Positions 45,858-54,652 of a stretch of 63,392 bases of DNA are shown here, piece after piece; the stretch's first letter is position 1; each line of letters opens with the position of its first letter. Source of the DNA: Edaphosphingomonas laterariae. GTDB taxonomy: Bacteria > Pseudomonadota > Alphaproteobacteria > Sphingomonadales > Sphingomonadaceae. The position numbers and the translations under genes are program-made. Below the pieces are notes generated by a model. The model was not told where the DNA came from. It searched no databases and saw only the letters and a list, made by a program, of their open reading frames with translations. Location of the stretch: assembly GCF_900188165.1 (NCBI RefSeq), contig NZ_FZOS01000020.1, positions 1-63,392 on the forward strand. Direction: 5' to 3'.

Positions 45858-46817
45858 ATGACAGGCAAGGGATTTCAATATTGTGGTGCTCTCGCCATGG
45901 GGCTGGCCGTTTCGGTGATGCTGGCCACGCCGGCGGATGCGCGACGCGGCGGCAGCATTGGAAGTCGGGGCTCGCGAACGCATGATGCGCCCGCTGCGAC
46001 CGCAACGGCACCCAATCGGGTCGCGCCTGTCCAGCGCAGCATGACGGAAAACCGGAACCCGGCCCAAGGATCGGCGGCGGGGTCGCCAATGGCAAAGCCC
46101 GCGTCCGCCAAATCGGGTGGTCTGGCCAAGGGGCTGATCGGAGGTCTTATCGCGGGCGGTCTGATCGGCGCACTGCTGGGCAACGGCTTTGGCTCGTTGG
46201 CCGGCGCCGGATTCCTGATGGCGCTGTTGCAGATCGCCTTGATCGGCGGCCTCGCCTGGTTCCTGTTGCGGATGTTTCGGCGCAAGCCGGTGCTGGCCGC
46301 CGCGCATGGCGGTGGCGTCGTTTCGCCATTCAGTGGCGGGCTGGCCCCGACCACCCCGGCATCGGCACCGTCGTTCGGCGCGGCTTATGCGCCAGTGGCG
46401 CGCGCAGACCGCGACATTCCCATCGAACAGTCCGACAAGGTGGCGTTCGAACGGCTTCTCACCGACGTGCAGGATGCATTTGGGCGGGAGGACTATGCCC
46501 GCCTCCGCGAACTGACGACGCCCGAGGTGATGTCCTATTTCGCGGAAGAACTGAGCCAGAACGCCACCAACGGGCGGCGCAACCAGGTAACCGGCACGGA
46601 ACTGATCGCGGCGGATGTCGCCGAGGCCTGGTGCGAAGGCGATACGGACTATGCGACGATCGCGATGCGCTATGCGAGCATCGATATCATGGTCGATCGC
46701 GCCACCGGCACGGTGATCGAGGGCGATCCGGCCAATGCCACCGAGACGACGGAGTTGTGGACGTTTGTACGCAAGTCGCGGGACGCGTGGCGCCTGTCGG
46801 CGGTCCAGGCCGCCTGA
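45858..46817 (+). CDS. TIM44-like domain membrane protein
   Basis: This 319-aa protein begins with a signal/anchor (GALAMGLAVSVMLATPADARRG), then a Ser/Ala/Pro-rich linker, a glycine-zipper/transmembrane stretch (about 95-140: GLIGGLIAGGLIGALLGNGFG, ALLQIALIGGLAWFLLRMF), and a C-terminal TIM44-like domain (VAFERLLTDVQDAFGREDY...YFAEELSQNA...RDAWRLSAVQA). ATG 45858 has GGAG upstream. Bacterial members (TimA type) are inner-membrane proteins of unclear role. Confidence 0.88.
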   Translation: MTGKGFQYCGALAMGLAVSVMLATPADARRGGSIGSRGSRTHDAPAATATAPNRVAPVQRSMTENRNPAQGSAAGSPMAKPASAKSGGLAKGLIGGLIAGGLIGALLGNGFGSLAGAGFLMALLQIALIGGLAWFLLRMFRRKPVLAAAHGGGVVSPFSGGLAPTTPASAPSFGAAYAPVARADRDIPIEQSDKVAFERLLTDVQDAFGREDYARLRELTTPEVMSYFAEELSQNATNGRRNQVTGTELIAADVAEAWCEGDTDYATIAMRYASIDIMVDRATGTVIEGDPANATETTELWTFVRKSRDAWRLSAVQAA

Positions 46818-47024
46818 GGCGACACCCGGTATCAGGCGGGGAGCGCGAGCGCCCCGCCACCGGAGATCCATGCGCGCGCCATTGCCTGGCGTCGATGCGA
46901 ATATAGGCACGGGGTGATGCCTACTTCAAAAATATCTTTTATTTCTGCGGTTTGCAAAGACGCCGATGGATGGCTGCGGTCTGCAAATTGGACGTAGCGG
47001 GAATCGAATATACAAGCTTATCCG

Positions 47025-47102
47025 TTTGTGTAGACGTCGGTGTTCGTCGAGGAAGAAGCGCATAGCCCAGATGCCCCTCGGCTTCAGATGGCGCTTGGGC
47101 CG
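47025..47102 (-). pseudogene. Tyrosine recombinase (integrase) N-terminal scrap
   Basis: Minus-strand translation gives RPKRHLKPRGIWAMRFFLDEHRRLHK, the N-terminal signature (RPKRHLKP..IWAIRFFLD.HRRLRDRA) of a tyrosine recombinase family common in alphaproteobacteria. The match stops abruptly on both sides; the catalytic domain is gone. It lies in the 425-bp gap 46818-47242, which otherwise shows no gene. Confidence 0.6.
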
Positions 47103-47242
47103 ACAATCAGCCCCGCGTTTCAAGCGCGCCGCTCTCACGTGATCGGATCCGGATCTGAATGTCGCATGGTTTGTCTCCTTCGGCCGGTATCGGCCACAGG
47201 GAATCCGGTTCCGCTTCCGAACATGGGTTCGCCCAACGTATC

Positions 47243-47420
47243 GGGCGGGATGTCGATGAACCTAGGAACTATTATGCGGACGAGGCGGGCGTGGACGTTA
47301 CCATCCGCTTCATCGATGCGCTTGAGCGAGCATATCGACGGATTTCTGCAAGACCCGCGACGGGTTCGCCGAGATACGCACACGAGCTCTATTTGCCCGG
47401 ATTGCGCAGCCACCAACTGG
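47243..47420 (+). pseudogene. RelE/ParE-type toxin fragment
   Basis: The frame encodes a central ParE segment (GRDVDEPRNYYADEAG, then FIDALERAYRRISARPATGS and AHELYLPGLRSHQLA) that matches the toxin fold around its helical hairpin and central sheet. The family N-terminus is replaced by unrelated sequence and the end (normally a PFLIFY strand) is lost after RSHQLA. No antitoxin gene is seen upstream, so the fragment is probably inactive. Confidence 0.6.
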
Positions 47421-47488
47421 CCGGCGTTCCGTTCGGTCGACTTTCGCCCGCTCTGACAGAAGGCCCGCCGGCCAATGGACGAAATGGA

Positions 47489-47644
47489 TCAGCCGATAAT
47501 TTCCGCGACGATCCGATGGAGTTCGGCCCGGCTGAGATGAGCCGAATTGCGGCGCTTCATTCGGGGGCGCTCCGCATGGAGCGTTAAGGCCGAAGACGGT
47601 GCACCGGCCCGCTTGGGTGGATGATAATCGATATTCTGTTGCAT
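47489..47644 (-). CDS. Possible 51-aa protein downstream of infA
   Basis: ATG 47644 is preceded by AGGA at a fair distance (AGGAATCAC). The product is a basic, soluble 51-aa protein (MQQNIDYHPPKRAGAP...RAELHRIVAEIIG). It follows infA by 49 bp on the same strand, so it could be the third gene of a csp-infA operon. No family is known. Confidence 0.45.
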   Translation of the reverse strand: MQQNIDYHPPKRAGAPSSALTLHAERPRMKRRNSAHLSRAELHRIVAEIIG

Positions 47645-47693
47645 GTGATTCCTGATGCTTATCTTCGCACCGATTTGTTGATTGTGGAGTGCG

Positions 47694-47957
47694 CTAGCGA
47701 CGATTGCCTCCACCGCGAACAGCCGGGCCTGCGCCCGGCGTCCGCTCGCGAAAGATGATGCGCCCCTTGTCCAGATCATAGGGAGTCATTTCGACGATCA
47801 CGCGGTCGCCCACGACGGACCGAATGCGATAACGTCGCATCTTGCCCGCCGTGTAAGCGATGATCCGGTGGTCATTTTCCAGGCGGCCGGCAAAGCGTCC
47901 GTCGGGAAGTATCTCTTCGATCTGGCCGTCGAGGGTCAGCAATTCCTCTTTGGCCAC
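47694..47957 (-). CDS. infA: Translation initiation factor IF-1
   Basis: This 87-aa protein has the IF-1 S1/OB-fold: [52 protein letters not shown] and [18 protein letters not shown]. The tail ([15 protein letters not shown]) is longer and more Gly/Arg-rich than in the 72-aa standard, which suggests a paralogue or an alpha-type variant. The start is GTG 47957, 6 bp after the csp stop, so the two share a transcript. IF-1 binds the 30S A-site during initiation. Confidence 0.93.
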   Translation of the reverse strand: MAKEELLTLDGQIEEILPDGRFAGRLENDHRIIAYTAGKMRRYRIRSVVGDRVIVEMTPYDLDKGRIIFRERTPGAGPAVRGGGNRR

Positions 47958-47963
47958 CGGCGA

Positions 47964-48170
47964 TCAGGCCTGCTGGAGGTTGACGGCGGACTGCTTGCCG
48001 CGCCGGTCGGTTTCCAACTCGTAACTCACGCGCTGATCTTTGTTGAGCGTCGCCATGCCGGCGCGCTCGACCGCGGTAATGTGTACGAAGCTGTCGCCCG
48101 AACCGTCCTCGGCCGCGATGAAGCCATAGCCCTTGTCGATGTTGAAGAATTTGACGGTGCCAATCGGCAT
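47964..48170 (-). CDS. Cold-shock domain protein
   Basis: This 68-aa CSD protein has RNP1-like GYGFIAAED and RNP2-like SFVHITAVER motifs and the usual start GTVKFFNIDKG. ATG 48170 has AAGGGAA 4 nt upstream; the upstream in-frame ATG 48194 is inconsistent with the family. It binds single-stranded RNA/DNA and probably melts mRNA structure. The pairing with infA suggests joint induction after a temperature drop. About 130 bp of leader lie before it. Confidence 0.93.
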   Translation of the reverse strand: MPIGTVKFFNIDKGYGFIAAEDGSGDSFVHITAVERAGMATLNKDQRVSYELETDRRGKQSAVNLQQA

Positions 48171-48303
48171 GATGTTCCCTTTCGCGAAACACAAATAATC
48201 CGCGCGACGACATGTCGGCGGAGCCAGGTGGCGAGAAATGAAAGGATCAGCCCGACAGGCGTAAAGTTCCGTCGCAGGCGACGTTAGCTAGGAACGATAT
48301 AGG

Positions 48304-48885
48304 TCAAACGGGCACGATTATCAACCGCGCTCCGAATCGAACTTCCTCCACATCCATAAGATCCGTCGCTACACGATCATAGAAACAGCAAATCCAAGCG
48401 AGATCTTCAGCGGTGATTTCCAATTTCTCGCCCAGGTGCAGCACCGTCGTCGGCGTGTCGGCTCCGCCTGGCCAGCCCACTGTCATTGCAGCACCATGCC
48501 GTTCGTCGCTGCGGCTGACGATACCATCGCAATAAAACAGGCAATCGCGCGATCGCGCCAGTGCGCGCAGGCGATCATGATCCGACCTCGGCCGGCCCAT
48601 GGCGGTATACAGAGCACGTAGCTTGTTGGCGGTGTTGCGCTGCCGCGCCAGAAGCGTGGTGTCGATGTTTCCGGGCGTCAACCTGGCGATTTCGTCGATC
48701 ATGACGCTCAGAAAGCGATCAAGTTCGCGCAATCCGTTGGCGATCACCTTGTGCCGACCAGGTCCGGCGATTGGCAGCCGGCTGGCGCTGCCCGCCATTC
48801 GCAACCCGCCGCCTAGAAAGGCGGCTCCTCGACGCAGGGCTTCAAAGGCAGATTGCAGGCACAAGCTTTGGTGATGGGCGGACAC
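48304..48885 (-). CDS. Hypothetical protein
   Basis: This 193-aa, mostly helical protein has a basic N-terminal part and a DHDRLRALARSRDCLFYCDGIVSR block, ending in a short acidic helix and beta strand (VRFGARLIIVPV). The start could be a later ATG (MIDEIARL) since the first 30 residues are compositionally odd. No family is assigned; no clear operon partner. Confidence 0.55.
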   Translation of the reverse strand: MSAHHQSLCLQSAFEALRRGAAFLGGGLRMAGSASRLPIAGPGRHKVIANGLRELDRFLSVMIDEIARLTPGNIDTTLLARQRNTANKLRALYTAMGRPRSDHDRLRALARSRDCLFYCDGIVSRSDERHGAAMTVGWPGGADTPTTVLHLGEKLEITAEDLAWICCFYDRVATDLMDVEEVRFGARLIIVPV

Positions 48886-49404
48886 GCGACCTCCGAGGCC
48901 GCGAAAAGGCAGCCCGGCAACTCTAGCACAAGCAGCGGCAGTTGGGCGCTCCCTTCTCTCTGGTCCTGCCTTCGGCTTCGCGGCCGCCAGCCGGACAGGG
49001 TATCAAAACCGATCGCCGGCCAATTGGCAGCAGGCACCCGGTGGCCGAAAAACAGGCCGGTGTGTCCGCTTGCCGGTGGAGCCTCGCCATGATCACACGA
49101 TACCAGTCGCACCAACTTTCGCCGGAGAACTTTCGCCGGAGCGCCCACCTCATCCCATCCGTCTCGGCTGCACTGGGGCTGGATCGTGAGCAGAATGAGC
49201 TATCGAATCTGCGCGGCACGAGCGGCGCAGGAAACGCTCGCTACCGCCAATGGCAATCACCTCGCCGGGTCCATCCGCGCTTAATTTTCTTGGCGCGACC
49301 CAGGCCGCATCCGCGACTTACCAAACTGTTCGGGCGGCCTTGCGCCGGCCTGACGGCGGATATCCATTGATGCGACCGCTGGGGGCACCCTCGGTCAAAC
49401 TCCG
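48886..49404. other. 519-bp region with no supported gene
   Basis: Frames on both strands have shadow-like composition and lack ribosome sites. A 13-bp near-tandem repeat AACTTTCGCCGGAG occurs twice at about 49113-49140. Nothing else is seen. Confidence 0.4.
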
Positions 49405-50064
49405 TCAGCTCGCTGGGAATATCAGCGGTGCATCACCTGGCCGCCACGGTTCGAGGCGAACCATGATCTCGCTGAACAGCATCGATTGAAGATGGTCGCT
49501 GAGCCATGCCTGCAGGCGGGGTAGCGGCTGCGCATCGAACCAGGTGCGATCAGTTTCGGCGAATTGCCGCACGAAGGGAAAAATCGCAATATCGGTGAGG
49601 CCGCGCGCGTCTCCACAGAGATTGGCCCGCGCGGCAAGGCGCGCTTCGAGCACGCCGAGCAGCGCCATTCCCGCAGCACGATGCTCGGCCGGGTCCGAGG
49701 CATGGCGTTCGGGATATTTGTAGCGATCGAGGTGATGCTTGAACGGGCCGTCATTGGTTTCGATCAGCACCCGGTCCTCGCGCTCCAGCCATCCTTCCGG
49801 ATCGTTTCGCGCCAGCGCCCAGCGCATGATCGCAAGACTTTCCTCAATCACGCCGCCATCGGCGCGCACGATCACCGGGACCGTCGCCTTGGGGGACGCG
49901 GCGATCAGTTCCTCGGGCTTATGTGAGAGCTTCACCTCGCGAATGAAACAAGCCGTGCCGCTGATCAGCAGCGCCATGCGGGCGCGCATGGCATAAGGGC
50001 AGCGCCGGAAGCTGTAGAGGATCGGCTTATCCGTCACGCCGATCCGATGGGCCGGCGCCGACAT
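49405..50064 (-). CDS. Glutathione S-transferase family protein
   Basis: This 219-aa protein has an N-terminal thioredoxin-like domain ([18 protein letters not shown] with a CPYA active-site Cys, [10 protein letters not shown] cis-Pro, [10 protein letters not shown]) and a helical C-terminal domain ([19 protein letters not shown]). Start ATG 50064 gives the family N-terminus and overlaps the end of trhO by 38 bp. The Cys-containing active site suggests an Omega/thiol-transferase type that reduces glutathione adducts. Confidence 0.88.
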   Translation of the reverse strand: MSAPAHRIGVTDKPILYSFRRCPYAMRARMALLISGTACFIREVKLSHKPEELIAASPKATVPVIVRADGGVIEESLAIMRWALARNDPEGWLEREDRVLIETNDGPFKHHLDRYKYPERHASDPAEHRAAGMALLGVLEARLAARANLCGDARGLTDIAIFPFVRQFAETDRTWFDAQPLPRLQAWLSDHLQSMLFSEIMVRLEPWRPGDAPLIFPAS

Positions 50065-51016
50065 GCGTAGTGCCGCGTGCCCTGGCGAGATGTTCCTGCC
50101 GGTCGCGTTCGGCATAGCCCGCACGCTGACCATCCGTGCGCGTCGCATGACAGGCGGGACAGCTGACCCCGGATACGTAGAGCGGGGAGGCCTGATCCGC
50201 TTCGCTGACCGGCCAGCGGCAACCGCGGCACAGCACATGGGTGCCGGCTTCGAGCCCATGGCCGACCGCGACGCGCTGGTCGAACACGAAGCATTCCCCT
50301 TGCCACAGGCTTTGTTCGGCAGGGACAGTTTCCAGATATTTCAGGATGCCGCCTTGGAGATGATAGACCTCGTCCAGCCCTTCGGCCTTCAGGAAGGCGG
50401 TCGATTTCTCGCAACGAATGCCGCCGGTGCAGAACATCGCTATTTTCGGTCGATCGGCACTTCCCAGCAGCCGCTCTCGCTGGGCGCGGAACCAGGCGGG
50501 GAAATCGCGGAAGCTGGCGGTCTTTGGATCGACCGCGCCGGCAAAGCTGCCGATCGCGACCTCATAGTCGTTGCGGGTGTCGATCACGATCGTGCCCGGA
50601 TCGCTGATCAGGGCGTTCCAGTCTTCCGGCGAAACATAGTGCCCGACATCGGTGAGCGGATCGATATCGGGCTGCCCCATCGTCACGATCTCGCGCTTCA
50701 CCCGCACTTTCATGCGATGGAAGGGCATCGTCTCAGCGGCCGAATATTTGACCTCCAGATCCGCGAAACCCGGCAGGCCCCGGATGAATGTCAGGGCCGT
50801 TGCAATCGCCCGGTCCGACCCGGCGATCGTGCCGTTGATCCCTTCGCCGGCAAGCAGCAGCGTGCCCTTCAAGCCCTCACGGCAGCACAGGCTCGCCAGT
50901 TCGCGGCGGACGGCGTCGCAGTCGTCCAGCCGGGCGAACTTGTAAAGCGCTGCCACGCGGATGCTGGAGGGTGAATTTATCAAGGGAGCCGAGCCTTCAG
51001 CGTTGCTTCTTGGCAA
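50027..51016 (-). CDS. trhO: tRNA uridine(34) hydroxylase TrhO (rhodanese domain)
   Basis: This 329-aa protein of the YceA/TrhO family has an N-terminal acylphosphatase-like domain ([10 protein letters not shown]...[17 protein letters not shown]), a rhodanese domain with the Cys loop [11 protein letters not shown], and a C-terminal Cys-rich block ([14 protein letters not shown]...CPACHATR). It hydroxylates U34 of certain tRNAs (O2-dependent) as the first step of wobble uridine modification. ATG 51016 overlaps the preceding gene by 20 bp; TTG 50983, closer to GAAGG, is an alternative. Confidence 0.93.
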   Translation of the reverse strand: MPRSNAEGSAPLINSPSSIRVAALYKFARLDDCDAVRRELASLCCREGLKGTLLLAGEGINGTIAGSDRAIATALTFIRGLPGFADLEVKYSAAETMPFHRMKVRVKREIVTMGQPDIDPLTDVGHYVSPEDWNALISDPGTIVIDTRNDYEVAIGSFAGAVDPKTASFRDFPAWFRAQRERLLGSADRPKIAMFCTGGIRCEKSTAFLKAEGLDEVYHLQGGILKYLETVPAEQSLWQGECFVFDQRVAVGHGLEAGTHVLCRGCRWPVSEADQASPLYVSGVSCPACHATRTDGQRAGYAERDRQEHLARARGTTHVGAGPSDRRDG

Positions 51017-51335
51017 TGGTTGCCGTGAAGTCCGGATCCTTGTTCGCGACCCAATCGACGAATTTGCGCACGTTCGGATTATCCAGCAGGCCCGCCACCT
51101 CCATGCCGTGGCGCTGAAGTTCGGAATTGGTGAAATTGGCGATCAGCGTCTGCTGGCAGATCGAGTGCATCGGGACGACATCGCGGCCGCCGCGGCTCTT
51201 GGGCACGGGGTGATGCCAGACAATGGTCTTGCCGGTCGGCCGACCACAGAGCCAGCAGAGCACCGGCGCTGCCGGCGCTTCGTCTTCTTGCGGAAGATGG
51301 TCATAGGGATCGTATTTCGAACGCTTGCGGGCCAT
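50997..51335 (-). CDS. HNH-endonuclease-like small protein
   Basis: This 112-aa protein has an HNH-type treble-clef: CWLCGRPTG, then [13 protein letters not shown], then MHSICQQTL, with paired Cys and His positions. Such small HNH proteins may nick DNA or only bind nucleic acid. The gene overlaps trhO by 20 bp, so they form one transcript with GST (HNH-trhO-GST). The function in this setting is unknown. Confidence 0.75.
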   Translation of the reverse strand: MARKRSKYDPYDHLPQEDEAPAAPVLCWLCGRPTGKTIVWHHPVPKSRGGRDVVPMHSICQQTLIANFTNSELQRHGMEVAGLLDNPNVRKFVDWVANKDPDFTATIAKKQR

Positions 51336-51446
51336 GTGTCGATCTAGCTGCCTTGATGTCGCACAGCCTATAGCGACACGAACAGCCGTATCACATGAGC
51401 AAATTCGTAGCGCCGGCCCTTGGCGTGAACCAACCGGGAAAGAGCG

Positions 51447-51806
51447 ATGACAGATCCGACGAAACCGTGGGATGGAGAGCTGGTTCGCAAATGGCTTGCG
51501 CGTCGTTTCGAGGCGTCGCGGCTTGATCAGGCTGCGGCGGACCGGCGCGGCTATGAGGTGCGGGACGACTATGACAAGGCCGCGGCCGAGGAATGGGCCT
51601 GCCGTGCGCTAAAGGACAGCGCTTGCACCAACGAGCAGGCCGCCTTTGCCACGCGCCTCAAGGAACTCGTCGGCCAGGACGGCTACCAGGCGGCGAGCAC
51701 CTATGACGACACGCGGTTCGAACGGCATGTCCGCACATATCTCAGGAAGCTGGCCAAGATGACCAAGGCGAATGAAGGGTTCGAGAAAACCTTGCGGCAC
51801 CAGTGA
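51447..51806 (+). CDS. Hypothetical 119-aa protein
   Basis: ATG 51447 has GGGAAAGAG upstream. The product is soluble, helical and charged (MTDPTKPWDGELVRKWLARRF...TYLRKLAKMTKANEGFEKTL). It stands 111 bp from the divergent HNH gene and 38 bp before another small gene on the same strand. No family is recognised. Confidence 0.6.
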   Translation: MTDPTKPWDGELVRKWLARRFEASRLDQAAADRRGYEVRDDYDKAAAEEWACRALKDSACTNEQAAFATRLKELVGQDGYQAASTYDDTRFERHVRTYLRKLAKMTKANEGFEKTLRHQ

Positions 51807-51844
51807 TGGGTGAAGTGGCCCGGCCGGCATGCTAAGGGCATGCC

Positions 51845-52165
51845 ATGCTTCATACCCACGGCCGCGGCGGCACCGTCGAAATCGACGGTTCCAAATATGA
51901 CTGGGAACTCCTGACCGAGCCCCAATTGTCCTCCTTCGATGGCTGGAAGGGCATGACGGTCTCCTTGCGGCAGCGAGACATGCCACGCGAGGCCGTGCTG
52001 GAATTTCCGACACCGAAGCGCCTCATGAGAGGCTTGCCGAAGGGGCGCTCCCACATCAACGACACGATTGCATCCCGAGGCGTGCGGGCGGCATTGTCGG
52101 CAGGATGGGATCCGGCGTCGCGCGGCAAGCCCGTGATCTTCATGGTCGATGCCAACGGCGACTAA
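51845..52165 (+). CDS. Hypothetical 106-aa protein
   Basis: It encodes a compact alpha/beta protein (TVEIDGSKYDWELLTEP, GMTVSLRQRD, a late KPVIFMVDANGD). ATG 51845 follows the preceding small gene by 38 bp, suggesting an operon pair. No family is recognised. Confidence 0.6.
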   Translation: MLHTHGRGGTVEIDGSKYDWELLTEPQLSSFDGWKGMTVSLRQRDMPREAVLEFPTPKRLMRGLPKGRSHINDTIASRGVRAALSAGWDPASRGKPVIFMVDANGD

Positions 52166-52305
52166 TCACCAGAAAACGCTACCTGACCTACCCCCCGTGC
52201 AAAGGGCCAGTCCCAAAGCCAGCCGTCCATTCCGTTCGGGGAACAACTGCGGTGGACGCGTTCCCATTTGGGCCATTCGCGGTGAAGCCGCCTGACGCCG
52301 CGAAC

Positions 52306-52836
52306 CTATTGCGAATAGCTGGTGAACACGAGATCGGCTTTCGCATCGAGCGCACGCAGCTTTGCATGGCAAGTGAAGCAGGCCTGGATGAGCGCGGCAT
52401 TCGGGTTGGCCATGCCATTTTCGAACTGGCCGTAGCCCCAGCCGCCGCTCGCGGCATAACGCCTCGAATCCTTCACGCTCACCTGCACATTGGTCGGCGG
52501 GCCGGCCACGAAGGATTGGGGGGCCGGAAACACCTTGTCGTTGCGCGGTGAGGATTGGAACTGCCAGGCAAGCCGCACGATGATGGTGCCGTCGGGGAAC
52601 GGGCGGCGCCCGTCGCGAAAGGCTTTCACCGCGATCTCGTTGCCCAGGATGGCGCGGATGTCATTGTTCATGCCTGCCTCGTGCGCGACGCTGATCAACG
52701 TCCAGTCGCGATATCCATCGGGCAGCGTCACGCCGTAGATCGGCGACGCTTCCGGGGCAGGCCCTTCGGCCGAAACCACGGCCGACATACCGAACACCAG
52801 CGCCGCGCAGGCCAGGACAGTGGTGGAAAGCTTCAT
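52306..52836 (-). CDS. Cytochrome P460 family protein, exported
   Basis: This 176-aa protein has a Sec signal (STTVLACAALVFGMSAVVSA), the P460 start PDGYRDWTLISVAHEAG, ILGNEIAVKAFRDGRRPFPDGTI, and a C-terminal haem-attachment CxxCH (CFTCHAKLR). P460 haemoproteins oxidise hydroxylamine or act as redox partners, but many small homologues have no known substrate. ATG 52836 has GAGGCG upstream. It follows the hydrolase by 10 bp, so they are co-transcribed. Confidence 0.9.
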   Translation of the reverse strand: MKLSTTVLACAALVFGMSAVVSAEGPAPEASPIYGVTLPDGYRDWTLISVAHEAGMNNDIRAILGNEIAVKAFRDGRRPFPDGTIIVRLAWQFQSSPRNDKVFPAPQSFVAGPPTNVQVSVKDSRRYAASGGWGYGQFENGMANPNAALIQACFTCHAKLRALDAKADLVFTSYSQ

Positions 52837-52846
52837 GATCGCCTCC

Positions 52847-53881
52847 TCAACCCGCCAGCCTGCCGGCATCGACCACGGCCTTGGCAAAAGCCGAAGGGGC
52901 TTCCTGTGGCAGATTGTGGCCAATCCCGCCGGCGATCAGCCGATGCTCATAAGGGCCGGTGAATTTGGCACGATATTGGGCGGGATCGGGATGCGGTGCG
53001 CCATTGGCGTCCCCTTCCATGGTGATCGCCGGGATCGTCACATGAGGGGCGGCAGCCAGCCTCGCCTCAACGGCATCATATTGCGGGTCACCTTCGGCCA
53101 AGCCCAGCCGCCAGCGATAATTGTGGATCACGATGGCAACATGATCGGGGTTCACAAACGAACCGGCAGAGCGATCATAGGTTTCGGCGTCGAACTTCCA
53201 TTGGGGCGAGGCAAGTTCCCAGATCAGCCGGTTGAACGCCTTGGTGTTCGCGGCATAACCCGCCTTTCCACGCTCGGTCGCGAAATAATATTGATACCAC
53301 CACTGCAACTCGGCTTGCGGGGGAAGCGGCCTGGCATTGGCGGCCTGGCTGCCGATCAGATAGCCGCTGACCGAGACCAGCGCCTTGCAGCGTTCGGGCC
53401 AGAGCACGGCCATGATGTCCGCCGTTCGGGCGCCCCAGTCGAACCCCGCGACGATCGCCTGCCGGATGCCGAGCGCATCCATCAGCGCCAGCCCGTCCGC
53501 CGCCAGCGCCGCCTGCTGCGCATTGCGCGCGGTCTGCGCCGAGCGGAAAACGGTGCTGCCGAAACCGCGCAGATGGGGCACGATCACGCGATAGCCGGCA
53601 GCCACAAGCAGCGGCGCGACCTCGGCGAAGGCGTGGATGTCATAGGGCCAGCCATGGAACAGCAGCACCGCCGGCGCCGATTTCGGCCCTAATTCGACAT
53701 AGCCGATGTTGAGCGCGCCGGCATCGACCTGCCTGATCGGTCCGAAACTCGATCCGGGGGACGACGCTGCGCTGGCGCGCACCGGCAGCCCGCCGGCCAT
53801 CAGCGCCGCTGCCATCGCGGCCGCTCCATGCACAAAGCTGCGTCGATCGGGCGTGATGGCTTCTGGCAGGCGCTGCGACAT
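52847..53881 (-). CDS. Epoxide-hydrolase-like alpha/beta hydrolase, exported (Tat)
   Basis: This 344-aa protein has a Tat-like signal (DRRSFVHGAAAMAAALMAGG), oxyanion HGWPYD, the nucleophile elbow GFDWGART with Asp (as in epoxide hydrolases and haloalkane dehalogenases), an acidic residue region and GGIGHNLPQEAP near the C-terminus with the His. It should hydrolyse an epoxide or halide in the periplasm. It is the first gene of a pair with cytochrome P460 and is divergent from a TetR gene with an operator-like site between. Confidence 0.85.
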   Translation of the reverse strand: MSQRLPEAITPDRRSFVHGAAAMAAALMAGGLPVRASAASSPGSSFGPIRQVDAGALNIGYVELGPKSAPAVLLFHGWPYDIHAFAEVAPLLVAAGYRVIVPHLRGFGSTVFRSAQTARNAQQAALAADGLALMDALGIRQAIVAGFDWGARTADIMAVLWPERCKALVSVSGYLIGSQAANARPLPPQAELQWWYQYYFATERGKAGYAANTKAFNRLIWELASPQWKFDAETYDRSAGSFVNPDHVAIVIHNYRWRLGLAEGDPQYDAVEARLAAAPHVTIPAITMEGDANGAPHPDPAQYRAKFTGPYEHRLIAGGIGHNLPQEAPSAFAKAVVDAGRLAG

Positions 53882-54005
53882 GGCTTGTTCCTTCCGGGGT
53901 TGGGTTCGACACGATCAGGCGACCATGCCGCGTGGAGGTGATCGCCGATGCGCCGGCCGCGTGATTGGGCGAAGAAAAGTTCACCCGGTCGGTTGATCAC
54001 ATCTT

Positions 54006-54017
54006 GAACGATCATTC
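54006..54017. promoter_or_regulatory. Operator-like site 1 (GAACGATCATTC)
   Basis: GAACGATCATTC is a near-palindrome (centre GATC) in the 156-bp gap between the hydrolase and TetR genes, 20 bp before the TetR start, overlapping a plausible -35 (TTGAAC) for a TATTTA -10. The same 12 bp recur at 54623. Confidence 0.75.
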
Positions 54018-54037
54018 CAGTATATTATTTATGGTCC

Positions 54038-54604
54038 ATGGCACGCTCCAAGGAATTCGATGTCGATACCGCTGTGGACGCCGCGATCGCGGTGTTTCGC
54101 GAACATGGCTTCGAGGGCACGTCCGCCCAGATGCTCGTCGACGCGATGGGGATCGGCCGGCAGAGCCTGTACGACACGTTCGGCGACAAATGGGGCATCT
54201 ACCGCGCCGCCGTGACGCGGTATTCGCAGGCCGAGGTTCGCGCCCATGCTGCCATGCTGGCCAGCGGCAACCGCGCGATCGACGGACTTCGCGCCATGTT
54301 CGACCGCGTGGTCGCCGAGGCGGATCGGCCTTGCCTTGGCCTGAGTTCGACCGTGGAGTTCGGCTGCGCGAAGCCCGACCTGACGAAGGCGCGCACGGCT
54401 TCGAGCGATTTCCTCGCCGGGGCGGTAACAGACGCCGTCGTCAGGGCACGGGAACAAGGTGATGTAGCGGCCGATCTCGATCCCGAACCGCTCACCACCT
54501 TCCTGATCGCGACGATCTCCAGCATCCGCCTTGCCGCGCGGGCGGGCGCCAGTCCGCAACATCTTGCCGCGCTCGCGGATCTTGCGCTGCGCGCCCTGCG
54601 CTGA
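54038..54604 (+). CDS. TetR/AcrR family regulator
   Basis: This 188-aa protein has the TetR HTH (FDVDTAVDAAIAVFREHGFEGTSAQMLVDAMGIGRQSLYDTFGDKWGIY, residues 6-55) and a short C-terminal domain with a SSTVEFGCAKPDL motif that recalls TetR_C members acting on quinones or reactive aldehydes. It is flanked by two identical 12-bp sites, one before its own start and one before the quinone oxidoreductase gene, so it probably represses itself, the divergent hydrolase/P460 pair and the reductase. Confidence 0.92.
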   Translation: MARSKEFDVDTAVDAAIAVFREHGFEGTSAQMLVDAMGIGRQSLYDTFGDKWGIYRAAVTRYSQAEVRAHAAMLASGNRAIDGLRAMFDRVVAEADRPCLGLSSTVEFGCAKPDLTKARTASSDFLAGAVTDAVVRAREQGDVAADLDPEPLTTFLIATISSIRLAARAGASPQHLAALADLALRALR

Positions 54605-54622
54605 TTTTTTTGCCTTATTCTG

Positions 54623-54634
54623 GAACGATCATTC
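54623..54634. promoter_or_regulatory. Operator-like site 2 (GAACGATCATTC)
   Basis: The identical 12-bp motif lies in the 48-bp gap between the TetR gene and the quinone oxidoreductase gene, 18 bp before the reductase start, where it would block transcription or translation. Confidence 0.75.
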
Positions 54635-54652
54635 AATATGGAGTGCCGATAA

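Noticed and set aside
45831-46910. A 359-codon minus-strand frame opposite the TIM44-like gene
   Set aside because: No signal, motif or ribosome site; the plus-strand TIM44-like protein has clear domains.
47159-47587. An intact 142-aa plus-strand toxin gene
   Set aside because: Only the middle (47243-47420) matches the ParE fold; both ends are unrelated sequence, so it is called a fragment.
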